A stretch of 64,000 bases of DNA, taken from the NCBI GenBank assembly GCA_028713975.1, contig JAQTNE010000003.1, forward strand, positions 124,001 to 188,000, read 5' to 3'. Of this stretch, positions 52,499-60,848 are shown piece by piece. Under the pieces are notes generated by a model. That model made no database searches. It worked only from the letters and a program-made list of their open reading frames with translations, and had not been told where the DNA came from. Every line of letters begins with the position of its first letter. Positions within the stretch are counted from its first letter, which is position 1. This DNA comes from Sulfuricella sp. Lineage in GTDB: Bacteria; Pseudomonadota; Gammaproteobacteria; Burkholderiales; Sulfuricellaceae. The position numbers and the translations under genes are program-made.

Positions 52499-53344
52499 TT
52501 GAAATTAACAATTATAAAAACTGGCCTTAAGCGACTGATCAATATGGCGGTCACTTTCTTGGGTAAAACATCCATCGGTTGCTACCTGTATGGGCAGATT
52601 ATTAATGACGCGATGAGCCGTTCAAAAACGATAGAGCATCAGGGCTTAAAATTGATTTTTTCTACCCCGAATCCGTTAAATATATTTCGTGCTGACACTT
52701 TCTCCACCAAGGAGCCGGAAACCTTGGAGTGGATTGATGGCATGGCCCAAGGTTCTGTAGTTTGGGATATCGGGGCGAATATAGGTCTGTATTCTTGTTA
52801 TGCCGCCAAACGTAAGGGTTGTAAAGTGTTCGCTTTTGAGCCATCAGTATTTAATCTGGAACTGCTGGCCCGTAATATATTTCTCAATAAACTTACAGAA
52901 TTGGTCACGATAATTCCTCTTCCTCTTTCTGATGCAATGGCTGTAAATACACTCAACATGACGGCCACGGAATGGGGGGGGGCACTGTCGACCTTTGGAA
53001 AGTCCTATGGTTATGATGGGCAGCCGCTTACTAAAATATTTGAGTTCTCAACAATAGGCATTTCCATGAGCGAGGCGGCAGACCTGCTTAAAATTTCTTC
53101 GCCTGACTATATCAAGATGGATGTTGATGGAATTGAACATCTGATCCTTAAGGGCGGCATAAATATTCTTAAGAATGTTCAGGGTGTGCTGATTGAGATC
53201 AATGACGAGTTTCAACAGCAGGCCGAAGATGCAAGAAATTATTTGGCCGCATCAGGTTTGATATTAAAAGAGAAGCGGCGCTGGAGTGGGACTGATAACA
53301 GTCCTTTTGCCGCAACGTATAACCAGATATGGCACCGTGAGTAA
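52499..53344 (+). CDS. FkbM-family methyltransferase (contains G9 tract)
   Basis: VWDIGANIGLYSCYAAKRKGCKVFAFEPSVFNLELLARNI, DYIKMDVDGIEHLIL. Confidence 0.87.
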   Translation: MKLTIIKTGLKRLINMAVTFLGKTSIGCYLYGQIINDAMSRSKTIEHQGLKLIFSTPNPLNIFRADTFSTKEPETLEWIDGMAQGSVVWDIGANIGLYSCYAAKRKGCKVFAFEPSVFNLELLARNIFLNKLTELVTIIPLPLSDAMAVNTLNMTATEWGGALSTFGKSYGYDGQPLTKIFEFSTIGISMSEAADLLKISSPDYIKMDVDGIEHLILKGGINILKNVQGVLIEINDEFQQQAEDARNYLAASGLILKEKRRWSGTDNSPFAATYNQIWHRE

Positions 53345-53468
53345 GATCATTGATGCTTCTCCGATTTTATAAAGTAATGCAAACCATGGGCCGTATTATT
53401 TGTCAGTGACAAATGGTTTTTGAAAAAAGCGGAACATTAATGCGAAGCCATGTGAGATGGGAAAGGAA

Positions 53469-54241
53469 ATGAAAAAATTTCGCTAAAAGAAAAGATTCGT
53501 ACAGGGGTTCCGACAATCGGATCCTGGATTACTTTGGGCCATGCGGGGATTGCCGAAATCATGGCTAATGCCGGTTTTGACTGGTTGGTAGTCGATCTTG
53601 AACACAGCGTTATGGCCATTGATACGGCCGGCGATCTGATTCGAGTCATCGACCTGTGCGGGGTTTCGCCATTGGTGCGCTTGACCTCCAACCATCCCGA
53701 TCAAATCAAGCGGGTAATGGATGCCGGCGCGCATGGCGTAGTGGTGCCGATGGTTAATTGCGCTGCCGATGCGGAGCGGGCCGTGGCGGCGGTGCATTAT
53801 GCTCCGGAGGGTTCCCGAGGGGTGGGGCTGGCTCGTGCGCAGGGATATGGCATCCGCTTCCGGGAATATTTTGCCTGGCAGAAGGAACATGCTGTCGTTA
53901 TCGTGCAGATAGAGCATCGGGACGCGCTCGACAATCTCGAAGAAATATTGACGGTTCCGGGAGTGGATGCCTTCATCATCGGCCCTTATGATCTTTCATG
54001 CTCAATGGGGATTCCAGGCCAGTTCGACCACCCTGACTTTGCCGCGGCCATGGAACGAATCCGCACTGCGGGCGAAAAGTTGGCTTGCCCCGCCGGACTG
54101 CATATTGTCGAACCTGATAATGCGCGCCTCGCACAGTCGTTGCGCGAGGGCTACCGGTTTATCGCCTACAGCGTAGATATTCGCTTGCTGGATGTTGGCG
54201 TTCGGCAAGGACTTCAATGTTTTAAAGAGATAGTTCAATGA
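53469..54241 (+). CDS. HpcH/HpaI aldolase family protein (N-terminus frame-ambiguous)
   Basis: LKEKIRTGVPTIGSWITLGHAGIAEIMANAGFDWLVVDLEHSVM, VVPMVNCAADAERAVAAVHYAPEGSRG; conserved N-terminus lies upstream of the track ORF. Confidence 0.85.
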
Positions 54242-55008
54242 AAGCAATAGGAATTATCCCGGCGCGCATGGGTGCGTCACGTTTTCCCGGCAAACCAATG
54301 GCAAAGCTGCTTGGAATGCCAATGGTCGGCCACTGCTATCATCGTACCCGGCTGGCGCCGGGTTTGGATGCGGCTTATGTGGCTACCTGCGACGAACCTA
54401 TTGCCGAATATGTGCGAGGTATCGGTGGCACGGCAATAATGACATCGTTAAGCCACAATCGAGCCACCACGCGTACGGCGGAGGCTCTGGAGCTTATTGA
54501 GCGCGAATCCGGTGAGCGGGTCGATGTTGTGGTGATGGTTCAGGGGGACGAACCGCTGATATCACCCGAAATAATCGGGGAGACATTGCGTCATTTTGCC
54601 GATCCCTCTGTGGATATCGTTAATGTCATGTCCCGATTGCGCACGCTGGAAGCGTTTGTGGACAAGAATAACGTCAAGGTGGTGGTTAATCCGAACAATG
54701 ATGCGATTTATTTCTCCCGCGAGCCGATTCCTTCGCCGTGGAAGGGCTGGGAACATTTGCCCCGCTACATGCAGACAGGCATCATCGCATTTCGCCGCGA
54801 TGTTTTGCTGCGCTTTAACGCTATGGCAGAGACGCCTCTGGAGCAGTACGAATCCGTGGACATGAACCGGGTACTCGAAACTGGGGGGCATATCCGCATG
54901 GTGCTCACTGAGGCTCTTACCATCGGAGTTGATACCCCTCAGGAACTCAAGGATGCGGAGGAATTGCTGAAAAATGATCCAACTTTGGCTCAGTACTTGG
55001 CTCAATGA
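54238..55008 (+). CDS. KdsB-like CMP-ulosonate cytidylyltransferase
   Basis: IIPARMGASRFPGKPMAKLLGMPMVGH, VMVQGDEPLISPEII, YMQTGIIAFRRDVL. Confidence 0.85.
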   Translation: MKAIGIIPARMGASRFPGKPMAKLLGMPMVGHCYHRTRLAPGLDAAYVATCDEPIAEYVRGIGGTAIMTSLSHNRATTRTAEALELIERESGERVDVVVMVQGDEPLISPEIIGETLRHFADPSVDIVNVMSRLRTLEAFVDKNNVKVVVNPNNDAIYFSREPIPSPWKGWEHLPRYMQTGIIAFRRDVLLRFNAMAETPLEQYESVDMNRVLETGGHIRMVLTEALTIGVDTPQELKDAEELLKNDPTLAQYLAQ

Positions 55009-55077
55009 GAGGGCGTGAAATCTGGTCGGAGGTGCGGCCGAATCGATACGCAACGAGAATTGTAAATAGGGGGGGGT

Positions 55078-56040
55078 ATGGGACAGATATTGAGGGCTGA
55101 TGAAGTTAAACCAGATTTTGAAGGTTTAAAAAATAAATGGGGAGAAATGCTCAGAAAGTATTATTTGGACGTGAAGACGCTTAATCCTAAGTTTACCTTG
55201 GATGTTCCCTGTCCTTATTGTGGTTCAACAGAATCAGAGCAGTCATTTGATCTCAATGGATTTTGTCATAAGACGTGCTCGGAGTGTCAAACCTTGTATG
55301 TTAGTCCTCGCTTATCCAATGTTTGTATCGAGGAGCTTTATAGTGATGATTATTACAGTGAAATGTACACTCGCTCTATGCTTCCCGCCTTTGAAAAACG
55401 TAAGCAATTGATTGGCCGACGCAAATTTTCCCAGACCGTTTCCCATTGGGGGGGGCAAGGGCAAGGAAGAGTCCTTGATGTTGGGGCCGGAATCGGAGAA
55501 GTCATAGATGTGTTTCGAGAAGAAGGCTGGAGCACCCACGCTATTGAGATGAACAAGGTTGCAATAGAGTGGTTGCGGTCGCGCAGTTATGAAGAAGTTT
55601 TTCATGGAACTCTGGGAGATTACACGTCTCCCCACAAGTACGACATCATAATGGCATGGGGAGTTGTCGAGCATGTTGTGGATCCGGCAGCTTTCCTAAA
55701 AAAGGTTTATGCGCTTTTGACCCCGGGAGGTATGTTTGTTTCTGAAGTTCCTCATGGTCAATGCCTTTTAGTTGATATGGTTCAGAAAACAGGTATGGAT
55801 CCCAAACGTATCCTTATCGGAGAGCAACACATCGTTCTTTATTCAACCCAGGCTTACACCGGATTACATGAAAGAAATGGGTTTGAAAGAATCCATGTGC
55901 AAACAAATGGTCTTGATTGCGACACGATATTTAAAGAAAGCAATGTGAATATTCCTGACGATATTTTAGCCCCGATGCAAGAGTGTATCGACGAACAAAT
56001 GTATGGCGATCTTCTGCGCGGATTCTGGCGTCGACGCTAG
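55078..56040 (+). CDS. Class I SAM methyltransferase with N-terminal zinc-ribbon-like Cys motifs
   Basis: CPYCGSTESEQSFDLNGFCHKTCSECQTLYVSPR, RVLDVGAGIGEVIDVF. Confidence 0.87.
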   Translation: MGQILRADEVKPDFEGLKNKWGEMLRKYYLDVKTLNPKFTLDVPCPYCGSTESEQSFDLNGFCHKTCSECQTLYVSPRLSNVCIEELYSDDYYSEMYTRSMLPAFEKRKQLIGRRKFSQTVSHWGGQGQGRVLDVGAGIGEVIDVFREEGWSTHAIEMNKVAIEWLRSRSYEEVFHGTLGDYTSPHKYDIIMAWGVVEHVVDPAAFLKKVYALLTPGGMFVSEVPHGQCLLVDMVQKTGMDPKRILIGEQHIVLYSTQAYTGLHERNGFERIHVQTNGLDCDTIFKESNVNIPDDILAPMQECIDEQMYGDLLRGFWRRR

Positions 56041-56045
56041 ACATA

Positions 56046-56162
56046 ATGAATGAATTAAGATTTAGCCCTGGCCCAGTATTTGACCCGATGAAAGAACGGC
56101 GGATGAGTTTTCATGTTTGGGTAGTTGGCCGAAAACCCATCGATAATGAGGTTGTCCCATGA
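56046..56162 (+). CDS. Possible small ORF (38 aa) overlapping the next start
   Basis: MNELRFSPGPVFDPMKERRMSFHVWVVGRKPIDNEVVP*; ATGA overlap with the gene at 56159. Confidence 0.3.
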   Translation: MNELRFSPGPVFDPMKERRMSFHVWVVGRKPIDNEVVP

Positions 56163-57208
56163 CGGAACTGAAAGTGGGTATTGCCGGGTTCGGTGTGGTT
56201 GGAAAGCGCCGCAAGGACTGTGTCGATCGCCACCCGCATATGCGGGTCGTGGCCGTATGTGATCAATTGTTCGAAGGGGAGGGCGTGTTCCCGGATGGCG
56301 TACGTTATTATCCGGATTACCGTCCCTTGCTGGCGGAAGATTTGGATATCCTTATCGTATGTCTAACCAACGAGGTTGCGCCCGAAGTTAGCATCGCCGG
56401 CCTGGAGCGTGGGTTACATGTGTTCTGTGAGAAGCCGCCGGGCCGCAATGTTGAAGACATTGCGCGGGTTATCGCTCATGAGCGTCAGCATCCTGCCCTT
56501 AAGCTCATGTATGGGTTCAACCATCGTTACCATGACTCCGTTCAGGACGCCTTGCAGATTATCCGATCTGGCCAGCTTGGCCGCATTATTAATATGCGGG
56601 GCGTTTACGGAAAGTCGAAGTTGATCACCTTCAATCAGCCCGACTGGCGAACCCAGCGGGAGATTGCGGGTGGGGGTGTGCTGCTCGATCAGGGTATCCA
56701 TATGGTAGATCTTATGCGTCTTTTCGCCGGGGATTTTACCGAGATTTACAGCTTCATCTCCAACAGCCATTGGGGATACGATGTCGAGGACAATGCCTAC
56801 GCCTTGATGCGCACGAAAGACGGCATCGTGGGTATGCTCAATTCGTCGGCTACCCAGTGGCGGCACCGGTTCCATCTAGACATCAATCTCGATCGGGGCA
56901 GCATCATCCTTGGTGGCATTCTTTCCGGCTCCAAGAGTTATGGCGCTGAAACAATGACCGTTGTTACCGCCGATCATGATCGCGACAATGGCGATCCCAA
57001 GGAACAAATCACCCGCTATAACCGGGATCCTTCCTGGGATGAAGAGATATCCTGTTTCGCCGACTGTGTCTTGAATGACAAGCCGATTCAAAGTGGTTCA
57101 TCCGAGGATGCTTTCCGGACAATGGAGCTTGTTTATAAAATTTATTACGCCGATCCTGTTTGGCGAAACACCTATCAAATTCCCAATCCAGACGATTGCC
57201 AGATATGA
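56159..57208 (+). CDS. Gfo/Idh/MocA-family oxidoreductase
   Basis: VGIAGFGVVGKRRKDCVDRHPHMRVVAVCDQ, GLHVFCEKPPGRNVEDI, GGGVLLDQGIHMVDLMR. Confidence 0.92.
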   Translation: MTELKVGIAGFGVVGKRRKDCVDRHPHMRVVAVCDQLFEGEGVFPDGVRYYPDYRPLLAEDLDILIVCLTNEVAPEVSIAGLERGLHVFCEKPPGRNVEDIARVIAHERQHPALKLMYGFNHRYHDSVQDALQIIRSGQLGRIINMRGVYGKSKLITFNQPDWRTQREIAGGGVLLDQGIHMVDLMRLFAGDFTEIYSFISNSHWGYDVEDNAYALMRTKDGIVGMLNSSATQWRHRFHLDINLDRGSIILGGILSGSKSYGAETMTVVTADHDRDNGDPKEQITRYNRDPSWDEEISCFADCVLNDKPIQSGSSEDAFRTMELVYKIYYADPVWRNTYQIPNPDDCQI

Positions 57209-57810
57209 ATAACATCGACCGTTTTTGCACTCATGACCCCGTGGTTTTCGCGGGCGCTTACATCAATTACCTCTCCGAAGTAATGAAGGGTATCGATGTC
57301 AGCCAGATCGGCTGTTTCATCAAAACTTTGCTTGATGCGCGCGAGCGGGACGCCACCATTTTTTTTATGGGTAACGGGGGGAGTGCCGCCACCGCAAGCC
57401 ACTTTGCCAATGATTTGGCTATCGGCACACGTTCTTACGAAAAACCTTTTCGTGCGGTTAGCCTGACCGATAACCAGGCAATTATTACCGCTATTGGCAA
57501 CGATTTTGGCTTCGAAGAGATTTTCATGCGACAACTGAGCATTCTCGGTCGTTCCGGCGATATATTGGTCGGCATTTCCGCCTCTGGAAATTCCGGTAAC
57601 CTCCTTAGTGCCTTTGAATTTGCCCGTTCCGTTGGCATCAAAACCGTGGCGATAACCGCTTTCGATGGCGGCAAGATGAAAGATGTTGCCGACGAAGGTA
57701 TTCATGTGCCGACCGCGCCACGGGAATATGGCCCTGCCGAGGATGCGCATATGATGATAGACCATCTTGTGGGCGCTTATCTGACTCATCTGGTTAAGGC
57801 CGAGGCCTGA
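57205..57810 (+). CDS. SIS-domain protein (GmhA-like), second copy
   Basis: FMGNGGSAATASHFANDLAIGTR, LVGISASGNSGNLLSAF, EDAHMMIDHLVGAYL. Confidence 0.9.
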   Translation: MNNIDRFCTHDPVVFAGAYINYLSEVMKGIDVSQIGCFIKTLLDARERDATIFFMGNGGSAATASHFANDLAIGTRSYEKPFRAVSLTDNQAIITAIGNDFGFEEIFMRQLSILGRSGDILVGISASGNSGNLLSAFEFARSVGIKTVAITAFDGGKMKDVADEGIHVPTAPREYGPAEDAHMMIDHLVGAYLTHLVKAEA

Positions 57811-57814
57811 TTTT

Positions 57815-58543
57815 ATGGCGGAAGCGAAAATTAAAAGGTTCACCGACAGGAAAGTGGTGGTTACGGGGGCCACACGGGGAATAGGTCTTGCGATCGCCCA
57901 GGCATTTCATGCCGAAGGGGCCTATGTGATCGGAACCGGCACCGGCGAAAGTGGTACAGGTTTCTGCGACGAGCATTTTCGTGCCGATTTCACCGATCTG
58001 GACCAGATTCACATCTGTGCCGATTTCATCCGCCAGGCTGAACCGGATGTGCTGGTGAACAACGCCGGCATCAACAAGGTGGGGCCGTTCGTTGAGATTG
58101 ACCCGGAAGATTTCCGGCGTATTCAGCAGGTTAATGTTTTTGCACCATTCTCCCTGTGTCAGGCGGTGATTCCCAGCATGAAACGCAAAGGTTGGGGGCG
58201 CATCGTTAATCTGTCTTCGATCTGGGGCAAGATCAGCAAGGAATACCGTGCTCCCTATTCGGCCAGCAAGTTTGCCTTGGACGGCATGACTCTGGCGCTC
58301 GCTGCCGAGCATGCGGCAGATGGGATTCTTGCCAACTGCGTGGCACCCGGTTTTATCGATACCGAACTCACTCGCCAGGTACTCGGCGACGAACAGATTC
58401 AGCGAATTGTCGCCACTGTGCCGGCGCGCCGCATGGGCAGCATCGAGGAGATCGCCCACTTTGTGGTATGGCTTGGCGGTCCGGAGAACACTTATCTTAC
58501 CGGCCAGAACATTGCTATTGACGGAGGTTTCAGCCGTGTCTGA
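57815..58543 (+). CDS. SDR-family oxidoreductase
   Basis: VVVTGATRGIGLAIAQAF, VNNAGINKVGPF, YSASKFALDGMTLALAAEHA. Confidence 0.92.
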   Translation: MAEAKIKRFTDRKVVVTGATRGIGLAIAQAFHAEGAYVIGTGTGESGTGFCDEHFRADFTDLDQIHICADFIRQAEPDVLVNNAGINKVGPFVEIDPEDFRRIQQVNVFAPFSLCQAVIPSMKRKGWGRIVNLSSIWGKISKEYRAPYSASKFALDGMTLALAAEHAADGILANCVAPGFIDTELTRQVLGDEQIQRIVATVPARRMGSIEEIAHFVVWLGGPENTYLTGQNIAIDGGFSRV

Positions 58544-59606
58544 AAAGCTCAGCATCCAATCTCACTCGGGGCCTTATTCCGTGGCCTTCGACGATCTGTT
58601 GTTGACCGAACCGGCGCGCCTCCTGGATGGGCAGCCGCACTTTCTGGTTGACGCCAATGTGGCGCGTCTCTACGCCGATCATTTGCGTCCGATCCTCGAT
58701 AACCATCGCACGCTGGTCATTGAGGCCACAGAGGAAAACAAATCTATTGACCGCATCATTCCGGTTATTGAGCGGTTAGTGGAAAACAAGATCCGGCGGG
58801 ATCACACTTTGATCGCCATCGGCGGCGGTATTATCCAGGACATTACCTGTTTTATAGCCAGCACCCTGCTTCGCGGGGTGCCCTGGAAGTTTGTACCCAC
58901 AACGCTGCTTGCCCAGGCAGATTCATGCATCGGATCAAAGAGTTCTGTCAACCTTGGTGCCACCAAAAATATCCTTGGCACTTTTAATCCGCCGAGGGAA
59001 ATTTTTATTTGCACCGAATTCATCAATACTTTGGAGAGCAAGGATATTTTTTCAGGTATTGGTGAAATCCTCAAAGTGCATGCTATCGACGGCATGGCGG
59101 CATTCGATCGTTTGTCAGCCGATTACGACTCGCTTTTCACCAGCCGCGCCACTCTTCTTCGGTACATCCGGGAAGCCTTGCTTATCAAGCAGCGCTTTAT
59201 CGAAGAGGATGAGTTCGACAAGGGTATCCGCAATATATTCAATTATGGCCATAGTTTTGGCCACGCCATCGAATCGGCAACCGAGTTTGGTGTGCCGCAT
59301 GGCATCGCGGTTGCTATCGGTATGGATATGGCCAACCGTATTGCGGTTCTACGCGGTTTGCTGCCGGAGAGCCATTACAACCGGATGCATCCCGTAATAC
59401 GCAAGAACTATGCGGCCTTCGCTTCCATCAACATCCCCGTGGAAGCTATGCTTGATGCCCTGATGAAGGACAAGAAAAATACCGCTACCGAGCTGGTGCT
59501 CATCTTCCCGGTGGGCGATGAAGCAAACATCGAACGGGTGCGGGTGGTTCCTGATGAGGGTTTCCGAAGTCAGTGCAAACAATTCCTTGCGGAGATGAAG
59601 GCATGA
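58536..59606 (+). CDS. AroB-like sugar phosphate cyclase (3-dehydroquinate synthase superfamily)
   Basis: IAIGGGIIQDITCFIASTLLRGVPWKFVPTTLLAQADSCIGSKSSVN, GIGEILKVHAID, NYGHSFGHAIE, PHGIAVAIGM; GTG start at 58536 after GGAGG. Confidence 0.88.
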   Translation: MSEKLSIQSHSGPYSVAFDDLLLTEPARLLDGQPHFLVDANVARLYADHLRPILDNHRTLVIEATEENKSIDRIIPVIERLVENKIRRDHTLIAIGGGIIQDITCFIASTLLRGVPWKFVPTTLLAQADSCIGSKSSVNLGATKNILGTFNPPREIFICTEFINTLESKDIFSGIGEILKVHAIDGMAAFDRLSADYDSLFTSRATLLRYIREALLIKQRFIEEDEFDKGIRNIFNYGHSFGHAIESATEFGVPHGIAVAIGMDMANRIAVLRGLLPESHYNRMHPVIRKNYAAFASINIPVEAMLDALMKDKKNTATELVLIFPVGDEANIERVRVVPDEGFRSQCKQFLAEMKA

Positions 59607-60535
59607 ATCTTACCGACAAAGTCGCGGTCTGCTCGCGCTCCTTTTCCCGCAATACAGTTTTACGCGCCGAGCTGATCGCTCGCTACGGGCACGTAACTTT
59701 CAATGAAACCGGGCGCCAGTTGGAAGGGGATGATCTGGTCGAATTCTTGCGTGGCCACGATAAGGCGATTACTGCACTGGAAAGGATTGATGACTATATC
59801 CTGGCGAACCTGCCGGAACTGAAAGTGATTGGGAAGTATGGCGTTGGCCTCGACATGATTGATCTCGATGCAATGCGCCGTCACGGCAAGCACCTTGGCT
59901 GGACCGGAGGCGTCAACCGACGATCTGCGGCTGAACTGGCTCTGTCTTTCGCTATCGCCATGCTGAGACATGTTCCAGCCGCCCATCGTGAGGTTCTGGC
60001 CGGGACATGGCGCCAGCATATGGGTGGTTTGCTGTCTGGACGAACGGTAGGCATCATCGGTTGTGGCCATATCGGCAAGGATCTCGTCCGTTTGCTCCAA
60101 CCCTTTGATTGCCCGATTTTGGTGAATGACATTCGTCACTATGGCGATTTCTATGCCGAATTCGGCATCGAATCCCTTGACCTGGAAGAACTGCTCACGC
60201 GAGCTGATGTTGTCACCTTGCATGTGCCCCTCGATGACAGCACCCGTGGAATTCTTACTGCCGAGCGGTTGGCGCTAATGAAACCCACTGCGATTCTCAT
60301 CAATGCAGCGCGTGGCGGGCTGGTGGATGAACTGGCGCTCAAACAGGCGCTTATCGAGAAGCGCCTGGCCGCTGCCGCCTTTGATGTCTTTGCTGAAGAA
60401 CCTCCGCAGGATGTTGAATTGCTGCAATTGCCGAATTTTCTCGTGACCCCGCACATCGGCGGTAGCGCTGAAGAAGCCATCCTTGCCATGGGGAGATCGG
60501 CAATCGCGGGCCTGGATGAGCATGCCTTGCCCTGA
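59603..60535 (+). CDS. D-isomer-specific 2-hydroxyacid dehydrogenase (phosphoglycerate dehydrogenase-like)
   Basis: GRTVGIIGCGHIGKDLVRLL, LINAARGGLVDELALKQAL, VTPHIGGSAEEA. Confidence 0.92.
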   Translation: MNLTDKVAVCSRSFSRNTVLRAELIARYGHVTFNETGRQLEGDDLVEFLRGHDKAITALERIDDYILANLPELKVIGKYGVGLDMIDLDAMRRHGKHLGWTGGVNRRSAAELALSFAIAMLRHVPAAHREVLAGTWRQHMGGLLSGRTVGIIGCGHIGKDLVRLLQPFDCPILVNDIRHYGDFYAEFGIESLDLEELLTRADVVTLHVPLDDSTRGILTAERLALMKPTAILINAARGGLVDELALKQALIEKRLAAAAFDVFAEEPPQDVELLQLPNFLVTPHIGGSAEEAILAMGRSAIAGLDEHALP

Positions 60536-60833
60536 CGTTCCCACAGCCAGTCACTGGCTGCGGCGTTCCCACGTTCTTTCTGGGCGCACCCCGGCTTATG
60601 GAGGTGGGGTCGGATTTACTATCGACACCGTTCGCTCGATGGGTCGGGGCGACTCATGCAATGCCGTTTCCCGGACATTTTCAAACCACCTCGGCGCTCA
60701 TGTGGACGCACCCCGCCATTTTGTTGCTGATGGAGAAAATGTTGACAAATACGCTATCGGTGATTGGGTGTTTGCCAAGCCATTTATTGCCGGCGTTCCC
60801 GCCAGAGTGGCACATATTTTTTCTGACGATTGA
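60514..60833 (+). pseudogene. Truncated cyclase-family (kynurenine-formamidase-like) gene, N-terminal part only
   Basis: HVLSGRTPAYGGGVGFTIDTVRSMGRGDSCNAVSRTFSNHLGAHVDAPRHFVADGENVDKYAIGDW then stop. Confidence 0.65.
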
Positions 60834-60848
60834 AGGACGGATCGGACG

